From NCBI RefSeq assembly GCF_001423765.1, contig NZ_LMPG01000013.1:113396-177395 (forward strand): a stretch of DNA of 64,000 bases, read 5' to 3'. Under the pieces are notes generated by a model that did no database searches, had not been told where the DNA came from, and was given only the letters and a program-made list of their open reading frames with translations. Origin of the DNA: Sphingomonas sp. Leaf343 (GTDB lineage Bacteria > Pseudomonadota > Alphaproteobacteria > Sphingomonadales > Sphingomonadaceae). Positions within the stretch are counted from its first letter, which is position 1. Each line of letters starts with the position of its first letter. The position numbers were made by a program, and so were the translations under genes. Positions 9,149-19,817 of the stretch are shown in pieces.

Positions 9149-9502
9149 ATGTTCAGGACGCTTTCTCTCACCGCCGCCGCTCTCGCAATGGGCGCATCGG
9201 CCATGATCCCCGTCAGCGCCGCGGAGGCGCAGCGTGGCCGTCACTATCGGAGCTACGACGATCGCGGCTACGGCAACTACGATCGCGGCTATCGCGACAG
9301 CCGTCGCGACTATCGGGGACGCCAGCGCTGCAAGGATGGCGCGGGCGGTGCCATCATCGGCGCCATCGCCGGCGGCCTGCTGGGCCGCACCGTCGACACC
9401 CGCGGCGACCGTACGGTCGGCACTCTGGGCGGCGCGGTGCTCGGCGGTCTCGCCGGTCGCGAGATCGATCGTTCGGATCGTCCCGGATACTGCCGCCGCT
9501 AA
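9149..9502 (+). CDS. Exported glycine-zipper 2TM domain protein
   Basis: This 117-residue protein has a cleavable-looking signal (MFRTLSLTAAALAMGASAM) and a Tyr/Arg/Asp-rich stretch at about 30-60. A glycine zipper follows (GAIIGAIAGGLLG, GGAVLGGLAGREID). GGGAG precedes the start. The family is common in the envelope of sphingomonads; a structural outer-membrane role is inferred, not shown. It is followed by tandem hairpins. Confidence 0.8.
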   Translation: MFRTLSLTAAALAMGASAMIPVSAAEAQRGRHYRSYDDRGYGNYDRGYRDSRRDYRGRQRCKDGAGGAIIGAIAGGLLGRTVDTRGDRTVGTLGGAVLGGLAGREIDRSDRPGYCRR

Positions 9503-9520
9503 CATCTGCGGCAGTTGCGT

Positions 9521-9579
9521 ACCCCCCGTGTAGCGTTTGGGGGGTGGGGGTCGGTTCCTCGTTGGGACCGACCCTCTTT
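9521..9579 (+). terminator. Tandem hairpin terminator
   Basis: The first hairpin is ACCCCCC / GGGGGGT (9521-9527, 9539-9545). The second has an 11-bp stem with one G-T pair (9548-9558, 9564-9574), a 5-base loop and TCTTT after it. The two stand 19-77 bases after the glycine-zipper gene. Confidence 0.75.
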
Positions 9580-9641
9580 GCGGCAGGTTCCGACCCGGGC
9601 AGCGGATTGCATTGCGCTCCATGGTCGTTATCCATGAAACG

Positions 9642-10493
9642 ATGTTCCACGGATTGATCCTGTCGCTGCAGGTGGCGGCATCGGTGCCATCACCCGTGCC
9701 ACCCTCCGACATCGTCGTAACCGCCAGCGGTACGCCGACGAAGAAGGAGGTTCGCCGCCGCGTCGAACAGATCTTGCCGCCTTTGTCTCCGGATCAGCCG
9801 CTGGCCCGTTTCACGGTTCCCGTCTGCCCCGGCGTGATGGGGCTGACCCGACCGGCCGCTCAGGCGATCGTCGACCGGATCGGCATCGTCGCGGACGAGA
9901 TCGGCCTGCGTGTCGGCGAACCCGGATGCGCGCCCAATCTCATCGTGCTGATCGTGCGCGATTCACGCGCGACGGTCCGCAGGTTGGCCGATCACCGCCC
10001 GGGCAACGTCGCCGGGCAGTCGCTCGCCGATGTCCGCCGGATAGTAGCGGAGCCCGGTTTCGCCCGCGCCTGGGTAGAGGCCGACATCCGCAGCCGCGAC
10101 GGCAGAACGCCCAATCGGGGCACCGATGGCGTCGCCGAGGTGACGGTACAGGGTGGGAACTTGACTTCACTGACCTTTCGGCGGGATATCGTGGCCGCCT
10201 ATGTGGTGATCGACGCTGCCGGCGTCCGCGGCCGCGATCCGATCCAGATCGCCGACTATGCCGCGATGCGAGGACTGGTCGACGGCCGATCCGGACGGGC
10301 CGCGACCCGCGATTCGATCCTGTCGGCGTTCATGCCCGATAGCGACGACCATGCCCCGACATCCCTGACCGATCTCGACAGGAATGTCCTGCGCGGCGTA
10401 TACAGCGGTCAAGGAAATCGTTCCGCATTCGCCGTGCAAGGCGATATCGCCGCGGCGTTCCTGAAAAACGGGGAAATTTCCGGCGGGAAATAG
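9642..10493 (+). CDS. Hypothetical exported protein
   Basis: A 283-residue protein if begun at ATG 9642 (MFHGLILSLQVAASVPSPV), which gives a short signal-like N-terminus; ATG 9621 is an alternative and neither has a clear ribosome site. The mature start contains SDIVVTASGTP, like the opening of TonB-dependent receptors, but no receptor domains follow. Later text includes CPGVMGLTRPAAQAIVDRI and ADYAAMRGLVDGR, seen in hypothetical sphingomonad proteins. No catalytic motif is visible. Function unknown. Confidence 0.65.
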   Translation: MFHGLILSLQVAASVPSPVPPSDIVVTASGTPTKKEVRRRVEQILPPLSPDQPLARFTVPVCPGVMGLTRPAAQAIVDRIGIVADEIGLRVGEPGCAPNLIVLIVRDSRATVRRLADHRPGNVAGQSLADVRRIVAEPGFARAWVEADIRSRDGRTPNRGTDGVAEVTVQGGNLTSLTFRRDIVAAYVVIDAAGVRGRDPIQIADYAAMRGLVDGRSGRAATRDSILSAFMPDSDDHAPTSLTDLDRNVLRGVYSGQGNRSAFAVQGDIAAAFLKNGEISGGK

Positions 10494-10635
10494 CCGGCGA
10501 TCGGGTCCGATCCGCAAGAACCGGCCAGCGTGCTCGATGACGATGCCACCATTCCCCGTCAGGCGGGCTTCGCTTTCCCCGATCTGCCGGTCGTTCCAGA
10601 AGCGGCGGCGCGACGAGGTCGCGCCGCCCCCGGTT

Positions 10636-11358
10636 TCAGTACATATGCTGCCCGCCGTTGATGCTCAGCGTCGATCCGGTGACGAAGCCGCCATCTTCAG
10701 AACACAGGAAGGCGACGCCGCGCGCGATCTCGTGCGCCTGACCCAGCCGACCGACCGGAATCTTGGCCACGATCTTCTCCAGCACGTCGGCCGGGACCGC
10801 AGCGACCATGTCGGTATCGATATAGCCCGGCGCGATCGCGTTGACGGTGACGCCGACGCGCGCACCCTCCTGCGCCAGCGCCTTGGTGAAGCCGTGGATG
10901 CCCGACTTGGCGGCGGCATAGTTGACCTGACCGTACTGGCCGGCCTGTCCGTTGATCGATCCGATATTGACGATGCGACCCCATTTGCGATCGCGCATGC
11001 CAGGGAACACGGCCTTGGCCATGTTGAAGCAGCCGCCCAGGTTGGTATCAATCACTTCCTTCCACGCCTGATACGTCATCTTCAGGATGGTGCCGTCGCG
11101 CGTGATGCCGGCATTGTTGACGACCACGTCGACCGGGCCGAGATCGGCGGCAACCCTGGCGCAACCCTCCTGACAGGCATCGTAATCCGAGACGTCCCAT
11201 TTGTAGGCGGGGATGCCGGTACGCTCCGTGAATTCGGCCGCGCGCTGTTCATTGCCCGCATAATTCGCGGCGACGATGAAGCCCGCCTCCTTCAACGCAA
11301 GGCTGATTGCCTCGCCGATGCCGCGTGTTCCGCCCGTGACGATCGCCACTCTTGCCAT
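10636..11358 (-). CDS. phaB: Acetoacetyl-CoA reductase
   Basis: The 240-residue short-chain dehydrogenase has TGGTRGIGEAI (cofactor binding), NNAGITRD and the catalytic YAAAKSG. The family-typical SINGQAGQYGQVNYAAAK and C-terminal NGGQHMY mark it as PhaB/PhbB. It reduces acetoacetyl-CoA to (R)-3-hydroxybutyryl-CoA with NADPH, supplying monomer for the PHA synthase encoded at 25.1-26.8 kb. The thiolase phaA is not in the window. Confidence 0.93.
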   Translation of the reverse strand: MARVAIVTGGTRGIGEAISLALKEAGFIVAANYAGNEQRAAEFTERTGIPAYKWDVSDYDACQEGCARVAADLGPVDVVVNNAGITRDGTILKMTYQAWKEVIDTNLGGCFNMAKAVFPGMRDRKWGRIVNIGSINGQAGQYGQVNYAAAKSGIHGFTKALAQEGARVGVTVNAIAPGYIDTDMVAAVPADVLEKIVAKIPVGRLGQAHEIARGVAFLCSEDGGFVTGSTLSINGGQHMY

Positions 11359-11388
11359 TCAACCTCTCCCGTTGTGGTTGTATCGACG

Positions 11389-12408
11389 CTAGGGCAGCCG
11401 CACCCAGCCTTCAAGTTCCCGTGAAAGTATGTTGCGCAACATATCGATGCCTACATCCTCGTCGTTGAGGCATGGCAGATAGGCGAAATGGGTGCCTCCC
11501 GCCTGCTCGAACGACTCGCGGCCACGGATCGCCAGCTCCTCCAGCGTCTCCAGACAGTCAGCCGAGAAACCGGGCGCGGCGATCGCGACCTTGCGCGTAC
11601 CGGCTTGCGCCAGCGCGACCAGCGTCTCGTCCGTCGCCGGCCCCAGCCACCTAGCCGGACCGAAGCGCGACTGGAACGCGATCGTCACCGGGCGACCCAT
11701 CGCCTCCGCGAGCAGGCGCGCCGTCTTCTGGCAATGACAATGATAGGGATCGCCCAGCGCCAGCGTCCGCTTCGGCATGCCGTGGAAACTGGCGATCAGC
11801 GTCTCGGGTTCGAAGTCGAGCCGTGCCAGCGACTGCTCGATCGAGGTCTTCAGCGCGCCAATATAGGCGGCGTTGTCGTGATAGGGCGGCAGGGTGCGGA
11901 TCGCCGGCTGCCAGCGCATCGTCGCCAGATGCGCGAACGCCTTGTCGTTGGCGGTTGCGGTCGTCGCTGCGCAATATTGCGGGTAGAGCGGCGCGAGCAG
12001 GATGCGTTCGCACCCGGCATCCTTCATCGCCTGCAACCGCTCGGCGATGGCCGGGTTGCCATAGCGCATCGCCCAGTCGACCAGCACGCCCGGCCCGAAC
12101 GCATCCTTCAGTCGCGTCGCCTGCGCGCGGGTGAAGGCGGCGAGCGGCGAGCCGTCCTCGCGCCAGACCTGCTGATAGGCGTGCGCGGATTTCTTCGGCC
12201 GCGTATTCAGGATGATGCCGCGCAGGATCGGCTGCCACGCGATCGCCGGAATCTCCACGACGCGGCGATCCGACAGGAATTCGCCGAGGTAGCGCTTCAC
12301 CGACTTGGCGTCCGCCCCGTCAGGCGTGCCGAGATTCATCAGCAGCACGCCGATGCGCGGCTTCGCGATGGGCGGATGATCGGCGGGCGCGTGGACGGGA
12401 GGGTTCAT
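11389..12408 (-). CDS. hemH: Ferrochelatase
   Basis: The 339-residue protein shows RIGVLLMNLGTPDG at the N-terminus, then AMRYGNPAI, LAPLYPQYCAATT, SFHGMPKRTL (with the iron-ligand His), YHCHCQKTA and FQSRFGPARWLGP. It inserts ferrous iron into protoporphyrin IX, the last step of heme synthesis, at the inner membrane. The start at 12408 lies two bases after the stop of the upstream molybdenum hydroxylase gene, which suggests translational coupling. Length is normal for the family. Confidence 0.96.
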   Translation of the reverse strand: MNPPVHAPADHPPIAKPRIGVLLMNLGTPDGADAKSVKRYLGEFLSDRRVVEIPAIAWQPILRGIILNTRPKKSAHAYQQVWREDGSPLAAFTRAQATRLKDAFGPGVLVDWAMRYGNPAIAERLQAMKDAGCERILLAPLYPQYCAATTATANDKAFAHLATMRWQPAIRTLPPYHDNAAYIGALKTSIEQSLARLDFEPETLIASFHGMPKRTLALGDPYHCHCQKTARLLAEAMGRPVTIAFQSRFGPARWLGPATDETLVALAQAGTRKVAIAAPGFSADCLETLEELAIRGRESFEQAGGTHFAYLPCLNDEDVGIDMLRNILSRELEGWVRLP

Positions 12409-12410
12409 GC

Positions 12411-14594
12411 TCAGGCTCTTAGCGGCAAGCGGCGGATGCGATAGCCCGTCGCGGCATGCAGCGCGTTGGCGATCGCCGGCGCGACGGGTGGAATGGCGAG
12501 TTCGGACACGCCGCAGGGCGCTTCGCCGGAGCGGATCAACTCCACCGTGATGTCCGGCGTATCGGCCAGTCGCGGCAGCCACAGCCGATCGAAGCCGCGC
12601 GCGGTCGCGAGATTGCGGTCGAATCCCGTCGCGCCGCCCAATGCCTGTGCGAGGCCGACGATCAGCCCGCCCTCGACCTGCTGACGAACGATGTCGGGAT
12701 TGACCATCCGCCCGCAATCGACCGCCGCGACCAGCCGGTCGACCACCGTGCGGCCGTCGTCCCCCATATGTGCCTCCGCCATGACGGCGACATAGCTGCC
12801 GCGAAACGCATGCGCGGCGATCCCCTGCCCGCTGCCCTGTACGCCGCCTTCCCACCCGCCGAGGGAGGCGGCAGTCGACAGGCAGCGCGCCAGACGCGGC
12901 TCGCCGCCCAGCATCCCGATGCGAAAGGATACCGGTTCGGACCGGCCCGCATGCGCGAGTTCGTCAAGGAAGCATTCGGTGAAGAAGCAGGTCAGCCCAT
13001 GCGCGCCGCCGCGGAAGTGGCCGGTCGGGATGCCGATGTCGGCGGGGTGGTGATCGATCGCGATCGCGGGCAGCCGATAGGGCGGCACCGCACCGCCGAC
13101 CGCATAGGCATCCGCGCCGTTCGCGCCCTGCGCCAGCCGCGTGCCGACGCCGGGAACCAAGTGCCGAACCAGGTCGATCCCGGTCGCGGGCGCGGCGATC
13201 TTCGCCTGCCAGCCCATGATCGCCCCGCCCGTGCCGAGCCGCGCCGCCATCTGCGCAACGGCGGGCGGGCGATACCGGTCTTGCAGCATCGCCTCCGCGC
13301 GCGACCAGGTCAGGCTGACCGGCCGGCCGATCTTCACCGCGAGAATGGCGGCCTGTTCGGCGCATTGCGTGTCGAGGCACTGCCCCACCGATCCGCCGAT
13401 CTGCATCGGATGGATCAGCACCGCCTCCTCCGCCAGTCCCGCCGCGCGGGCCGCGGCGGCACGGACGATGCCGGGAGCCTGTGTCGCCAGCCAGAGTTCC
13501 AGCCGACCGTCGTCGAACCGCGCGGTCGCGGCCGGCGTCTCGATCGCAGCGTGCACGCCTGCGCTCGCACGATAGGTGGCGGTGAACAGCACCGCGCCCC
13601 TGAAGACATCGGACAGATCGCCGGTCGTGGCGATCCTGTGGCCGTCCTCCTCGAATGCCGCATCAAGCGCCTTGGTGATCGACGCATCGTCGATACGGGG
13701 ACCGCGCGTCTCGAACCGGGGGGCGAGCGCCTCCAGCCCCTTGCTGGCGGCCCACCACGTCGTCGCGACCGTGGCGACCCAACGCTGCGTCTCCACCACC
13801 GACAGCACACCACGCACCCGGTCGGCGGCAGCGCGGTCGACCCGTACCAATCGGCTATCGCCCAGCGGTCCCTGACGGATGGCGGCGTGGACCATGTCGG
13901 GGAGGCGGATGTCGCCTGTGAAGTTGACCGAGCCGTCGACCTTGGCCGGGGCGTCGAGACGGGGCAGGTCCTGCCCCATCAGCTTGCCCGCGCCCTGCAC
14001 TCCGATCGGCAACGGATCGGGCGGGGTCAGCTTCGCGGCGGCGGCGGCGAGTTCGGCGAAGCGCAGGCGTTGCCGGCCGAGCACGACGAAGCCGGCGGCG
14101 GTGCTGCACGCGCGCCAGTCCGCGTCCCAGCGCCGGGCGGCGGCCATGCACAGCAGCGCGCGGGCGGTTGCCGCGGCGTCGCGCGCGGGGTCCTCGAACC
14201 GCCGGATCGAGCTGGACGCGGCGGTGAGCATCGGCGCGGGGTTCGCGGCGGTGACGCCGGTCGGCATGCCCTCCAGCAGGTCGTCCAGCCCCAGCGCGTT
14301 GGCGTAGAGCGGGCTGAGCGGCGCGGCCTCCACCGCCACGGTGCGCCAGTCCGCGCCGAGTTCGTCGGCGACGATCTGCGGCAATGTGGTCCAGATGCCC
14401 TGCCCGTGTTCGGCCTGCGGCACGGCGACGGTGACATGGCCGTCCTCGCCGATCTTCAGATACGCGCCGAACGGCGTTTCGCCGGGATTGGCGACCAGCG
14501 TCGTCGGATAGTCGCGCGGCCACAGATTCCACGCGACGATCAGGCCGGTGCCGATGCCGCCGGCGATCAGAACCTGTCGGCGGTCTATCGGCAT
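12411..14594 (-). CDS. Xanthine dehydrogenase family molybdopterin-binding subunit (aldehyde/isoquinoline oxidoreductase type)
   Basis: The 727-residue product starts MPIDRRQVLIAGGIGTG, a twin-arginine signal, so it is probably exported folded to the periplasm. Family features are QAEHGQGIWTTL, GGSVGQ, FRGGAHG and a C-terminal CGVSELAIPPVAPAIANA holding the expected catalytic Glu. It resembles the large subunit of IorB-type enzymes that hydroxylate aldehydes or N-heterocycles using a molybdopterin cofactor. The usual small [2Fe-2S] subunit is not adjacent, so electron transfer must use a partner encoded elsewhere. hemH follows after two bases. Confidence 0.88.
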   Translation of the reverse strand: MPIDRRQVLIAGGIGTGLIVAWNLWPRDYPTTLVANPGETPFGAYLKIGEDGHVTVAVPQAEHGQGIWTTLPQIVADELGADWRTVAVEAAPLSPLYANALGLDDLLEGMPTGVTAANPAPMLTAASSSIRRFEDPARDAAATARALLCMAAARRWDADWRACSTAAGFVVLGRQRLRFAELAAAAAKLTPPDPLPIGVQGAGKLMGQDLPRLDAPAKVDGSVNFTGDIRLPDMVHAAIRQGPLGDSRLVRVDRAAADRVRGVLSVVETQRWVATVATTWWAASKGLEALAPRFETRGPRIDDASITKALDAAFEEDGHRIATTGDLSDVFRGAVLFTATYRASAGVHAAIETPAATARFDDGRLELWLATQAPGIVRAAAARAAGLAEEAVLIHPMQIGGSVGQCLDTQCAEQAAILAVKIGRPVSLTWSRAEAMLQDRYRPPAVAQMAARLGTGGAIMGWQAKIAAPATGIDLVRHLVPGVGTRLAQGANGADAYAVGGAVPPYRLPAIAIDHHPADIGIPTGHFRGGAHGLTCFFTECFLDELAHAGRSEPVSFRIGMLGGEPRLARCLSTAASLGGWEGGVQGSGQGIAAHAFRGSYVAVMAEAHMGDDGRTVVDRLVAAVDCGRMVNPDIVRQQVEGGLIVGLAQALGGATGFDRNLATARGFDRLWLPRLADTPDITVELIRSGEAPCGVSELAIPPVAPAIANALHAATGYRIRRLPLRA

Positions 14595-14667
14595 GAGGTC
14601 GCGGGCGAGGTCATCGGGTGGGGTTAGCGGGTTTTCGGGCGGGGCTTAAGTGTTTGCTGCTCCGACT

Positions 14668-14787
14668 TCACTCCTCCCCTGCAAGGGGAGGTGGCAGGGC
14701 GCAGCCCTGACGGAGGGGTGTGCCGCTATCGAGAGGGGTGTCACCCCTCCGTCGCTTCGCGCCACCTCCCCTTGCAGGGGAGGAGTG
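14668..14787. repeat. 119-bp imperfect palindromic intergenic element
   Basis: A 27-bp sequence at 14669-14695 recurs as its exact reverse complement at 14761-14787. An inner pair (CGGAGGGGTG at 14711-14720, CACCCCTCCG at 14742-14751) continues the fold. Each arm is itself nearly palindromic (CCTCCCC-TGCA-AGGGGAGG). It lies between two minus-strand genes and abuts the stop codon of the acyl-CoA synthetase. It looks like a dispersed REP- or MITE-like repeat and may also act as a terminator. Confidence 0.8.
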
Positions 14788-16476
<1,689 letters not shown>

Positions 16477-16541
16477 CGCTCTCTCCGCTTGGTCTTGTCG
16501 TTTCCGACCTTTATGCAGGCCCGATCCAAGAGGGGGAAGCC

Positions 16542-17426
16542 TTGATCCTGCCCATTCTCGCCGCGGCCGTCGGCGATCATATCCGTTTCGAATCATTGGG
16601 GCTTCACCCCGATGTGTTCTCGATCGGGTTCTTCACGCTGCGCTGGTACAGCCTGGCCTATATCGCCGGCATCCTGATCGGGTGGTGGTACCTGCTGAAG
16701 CTGCTCGCGCAGCCCGGCGCACCGATGGCGCGGCGACATGCCGACGATCTGGTCTTCTATGCGACGCTGGGCATCATCCTGGGCGGGCGGATCGGTTACG
16801 TGATCTTCTACGCGCCGGAAATGTTCCTGCACCCGCTGCGCATCGTGCGACTGTGGGATGGCGGCATGTCGTTCCACGGCGGCGTGCTGGGTACGTCGCT
16901 GGGGATCATCCTGTTCGCGCGCAAGCACAAACTCGACTGGCTGCGCATCCACGACTACGTCGCGTGCGTGGTGCCGTTCGGGTTGTTCTTCGGGCGGTTG
17001 GCGAATTTCGTGAACGGCGAATTGTGGGGCAAGCCCGCCGACGTGCCCTGGGCGATCGTCTTCCCGAACACCGTCCCCTATCCGATGCTCGACCCGGCCC
17101 GGCACCCGAGCCAGTTGTACGAAGCGGCGCTGGAGGGCGTGCTGCTGTTCGCGCTGCTGGCCTATGCCTTCTGGCGGACCAGGGCGCGCTATTATCCGGG
17201 ACGGCTCGTCGGGCTGTTCCTGGTCGGATACGGCATCGCGCGGTTCACGGTGGAGTTCTTCCGCGAACCCGACCGGCAACTGGTCGCCTTCGCGGAGGCG
17301 ACCGGGCTGCATATGGGCCAGTGGCTGTGCGTGCCGATGATCGCGGGCGGCTTGTATCTGGTGACGACCTCCACCAGACGGCGGACGCGGGTGGAGCCGA
17401 TCGCCGGCGTCGACAGCGTGGCCTGA
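16542..17426 (+). CDS. lgt: Prolipoprotein diacylglyceryl transferase
   Basis: The 294-residue integral membrane protein starts at TTG 16542 right after AGGGGGAAG. It has several transmembrane helices, the FHGGVLG motif and the family signature [13 protein letters not shown]. It transfers diacylglycerol from phosphatidylglycerol to the lipobox Cys of prelipoproteins in the inner membrane. It opens a compact run: the methyltransferase starts three bases downstream, followed by an acetyltransferase and pgeF. Confidence 0.96.
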   Translation: MILPILAAAVGDHIRFESLGLHPDVFSIGFFTLRWYSLAYIAGILIGWWYLLKLLAQPGAPMARRHADDLVFYATLGIILGGRIGYVIFYAPEMFLHPLRIVRLWDGGMSFHGGVLGTSLGIILFARKHKLDWLRIHDYVACVVPFGLFFGRLANFVNGELWGKPADVPWAIVFPNTVPYPMLDPARHPSQLYEAALEGVLLFALLAYAFWRTRARYYPGRLVGLFLVGYGIARFTVEFFREPDRQLVAFAEATGLHMGQWLCVPMIAGGLYLVTTSTRRRTRVEPIAGVDSVA

Positions 17427-17429
17427 ACC

Positions 17430-18476
17430 GTGACGGACGAGGCACTTCCCGAACGGCTGGCGCGCGCGATCGCGCTGGCGGGACCGATCCCGGTGTCGCA
17501 GTACATGGTCGCCGCCAACGCGCAGTATTACGCGACCCGCGATCCGTTCGGCGCGGCGGGCGATTTCGTCACCGCGCCCGAGATCAGCCAGATGTTCGGC
17601 GAGCTCGTCGGGCTGTGGGGCGCCGACCTTTGGGACCGCGCGAAACGCCCGGATGTCGCGTGGGTCGAACTGGGGCCGGGACGCGGGACGTTGGCGGTGG
17701 ACGCGACGCGGGCGATGGCGCGGGCCGGCCTGACGCCGGACGTGCATCTGGTCGAGACCAGCCCGTTGCTGCGCGCGGCACAGACGGAGCGGCTTCCGGA
17801 CGCGACGTGGCACGATGCGGTCGAGACGCTGCCGACCGACCGGCCGCTGATCGTCATCGCCAACGAGTTCTTCGATGCGCTGCCGATCCGGCAACTGGTC
17901 AAGGGACCGGAGGCATGGCGCGAGCGGCTGGTGGCGTGTCAGGACATCCTGTTCCTGCCGATCGCGGGGAAGCCGGTACCCGACGCCGTCATCCCCGAAC
18001 CACTGCGCGCATCGCCCCCGGGTTCGGTGCTGGAAGTGTCGCCCGCCGGGGTCGCGGTCATCCGGACGCTGGCGGCGCGGATCGCGATGCAGGGCGGTGC
18101 GCTGCTGATCGTGGATTACGGCCATGAAGGGCCGGTGCTGGGCGAGACGTTGCAGGCGGTGAAGCGGCACGGCTTCGCCAACCCGTACGAGAACCCCGGC
18201 GACCACGACCTGACCGCGCATGTCGACTTCACCACGCTGGCCGCCGCCGCGCAGGCGTCGGGTGCGGTCGCGTGGGGGCCGGTCGAGCAGGGGGAGTGGC
18301 TGGTGACGCTGGGTATCGACTCGCGCGCCGCCGCCCTCGCCCGCGCCACGCCCGATCAGGCGGAACGGATCGCGGCGGACCGGATGCGGCTGGTCGGCGA
18401 GATGGGCCGGCTGTTCAAGGTGCTGGCGGTGACGGCCCCGACATGGCCGGTGCCGGCGGCCTTCGACAGAGGATGA
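17430..18476 (+). CDS. SAM-dependent methyltransferase, MidA/NDUFAF7 family
   Basis: The 348-residue protein starts at GTG 17430. It has GDFVTAPEISQMFGE, the SAM-binding loop ELGPGRGTLAVDATRAM and VIANEFFDALPIRQL, all typical of NDUFAF7/MidA. In mitochondria the relative methylates an arginine of complex I subunit NDUFS2; a similar complex I assembly role is likely here but inferred. It sits between lgt and the GNAT gene with spacings of three bases and one base, so it is surely co-transcribed. Confidence 0.9.
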   Translation: MTDEALPERLARAIALAGPIPVSQYMVAANAQYYATRDPFGAAGDFVTAPEISQMFGELVGLWGADLWDRAKRPDVAWVELGPGRGTLAVDATRAMARAGLTPDVHLVETSPLLRAAQTERLPDATWHDAVETLPTDRPLIVIANEFFDALPIRQLVKGPEAWRERLVACQDILFLPIAGKPVPDAVIPEPLRASPPGSVLEVSPAGVAVIRTLAARIAMQGGALLIVDYGHEGPVLGETLQAVKRHGFANPYENPGDHDLTAHVDFTTLAAAAQASGAVAWGPVEQGEWLVTLGIDSRAAALARATPDQAERIAADRMRLVGEMGRLFKVLAVTAPTWPVPAAFDRG

Positions 18477-18477
18477 C

Positions 18478-18984
18478 ATGATCCAATATCGCGATGCCGT
18501 GACCGGCGATGCGGCGGCGCTGTCGGCGCTGAGCCGGCAGAGCTTCACCGACACGTTCGGGCATCTGTACCGGCCGGAGGATCTGGCGGCGTTCCTCGAA
18601 CGGCTGTCGGAGGAAGCGTGGGCCGCGGAGCTGGGCGATCCCGGTTTCCGCATCCGCATCGCCGAGGACGACGGCGTCGCCGCCGGTTTCGCCAAGCTGG
18701 GGCCGCCGGCTTTGCCCGTCGAACGCCGCGGGCCGTCGGCGGAGTTGCGGCAGCTATATGTGCTGGGGGCGTGGCATGGCACCGGCGTCGCCGCGACGCT
18801 GATGGACTGGGCGATCGAGACGTCGCGGGCGGAGGGTGCGCGTGACCTGTACCTGTCGGTGTTCATCGAGAACCACCGGGCGCGACGCTTCTACGAGAAG
18901 CGCGGGTTCGAGCGGGTCGGGACGTATGTTTTCATGGTCGGCGAGCAGGCGGACGAGGACGATCTGATGCGGCTGGCCCTGTGA
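18478..18984 (+). CDS. GNAT family N-acetyltransferase
   Basis: The 168-residue protein has the GNAT core: a beta strand with LRQLYVLGAWHGTGVAATLM (acetyl-CoA pyrophosphate loop) and the C-terminal VFIENHRARRFYEKRGFE. It would acetylate an amine on a protein, peptide or small molecule; the substrate is unknown. Its stop overlaps the pgeF start by four bases. Confidence 0.88.
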   Translation: MIQYRDAVTGDAAALSALSRQSFTDTFGHLYRPEDLAAFLERLSEEAWAAELGDPGFRIRIAEDDGVAAGFAKLGPPALPVERRGPSAELRQLYVLGAWHGTGVAATLMDWAIETSRAEGARDLYLSVFIENHRARRFYEKRGFERVGTYVFMVGEQADEDDLMRLAL

Positions 18985-19751
18985 GCGACCGCATGACGGG
19001 TGTGGACGTGATCCGGGCGCGGTCGCTGGAGGGCGTGGCGCACGGGTTCCTCGGGCGGCGCGGCGGCGTGTCCGCGGGTATCCACGGCGGGCTGAACGTC
19101 GGGCTGGGGTCGGAGGACGATCCGGCGGCGGTGGCGGAGAATCGCGCGCGCGCCGTCGCGGCGGTGCTGCCGGGCGCGGCGCTGACCACCTGTTACCAGA
19201 TCCATTCCGCCGATGCGGTCACCGTCACAGCGCCATTGGGCGACATCCGGCCGCATGCCGATGCGCTGGTGACCGACCGGCCGGGGCTGCTGCTCGGCAT
19301 CCTGACCGCCGACTGCGCACCGGTGCTGCTGGCCGATCCGCACGCGGGCGTGATCGGTGCGGCGCATGCGGGATGGAAGGGCGCGATCGGCGGCGTCACC
19401 GATGCGACGATCGCCGCGATGCGCGCGCTGGGTGCGCAGCCGGAGCGGATCGTCGCGGCGATCGGACCGTGCATCGCGCGGCGCAGCTACGAGGTCGATA
19501 CCGCGTTCCTGACGCGCTTCGCCGCGGCCGATCCGGCGAACGAGCGATTCTTTTCAGAAGGACGGCCGGGGCATCACCGCTTCGATCTGGAGGCCTATGT
19601 CGCGCACCGGCTGGCGCAGGCCGGCGTGACGCGGATCGAGGCGCTGGGGCTGGACACCTATGCCGACGAAGCGCGCTTCTTCTCGTACCGGCGGGCCACG
19701 CATCGCGGCGAACCCTCTTACGGGCGGCAGATCGCCCTTATCGGTTTGTAA
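18981..19751 (+). CDS. pgeF: Peptidoglycan editing factor / purine nucleoside phosphorylase-like (YfiH family)
   Basis: This 256-residue protein starts at GTG 18981. It carries the three metal-binding elements of the family: His in CYQIHSADAV, Cys in TADCAPVLL and His in AAHAGWKGAIGG. E. coli PgeF hydrolyses wrongly incorporated UDP-MurNAc-L-Ser, while other members act on nucleosides. It ends the lgt run, and an envelope role fits those neighbours. An in-frame ATG lies five codons in and may be the real start. Confidence 0.93.
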   Translation: MSDRMTGVDVIRARSLEGVAHGFLGRRGGVSAGIHGGLNVGLGSEDDPAAVAENRARAVAAVLPGAALTTCYQIHSADAVTVTAPLGDIRPHADALVTDRPGLLLGILTADCAPVLLADPHAGVIGAAHAGWKGAIGGVTDATIAAMRALGAQPERIVAAIGPCIARRSYEVDTAFLTRFAAADPANERFFSEGRPGHHRFDLEAYVAHRLAQAGVTRIEALGLDTYADEARFFSYRRATHRGEPSYGRQIALIGL

Positions 19752-19817
19752 TTCGGGTTGAACTGGTTTCCCACGATACGGGTTGGCTGATAGCATCCTT
19801 CGCAAAGGAGACGGATC

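Noticed and set aside
19752..19817. Possible SAM riboswitch upstream of the sulfur amino acid enzyme
   Set aside because: The 66-base leader lacks the conserved SAM-II core and pseudoknot segments as far as I can align by eye.
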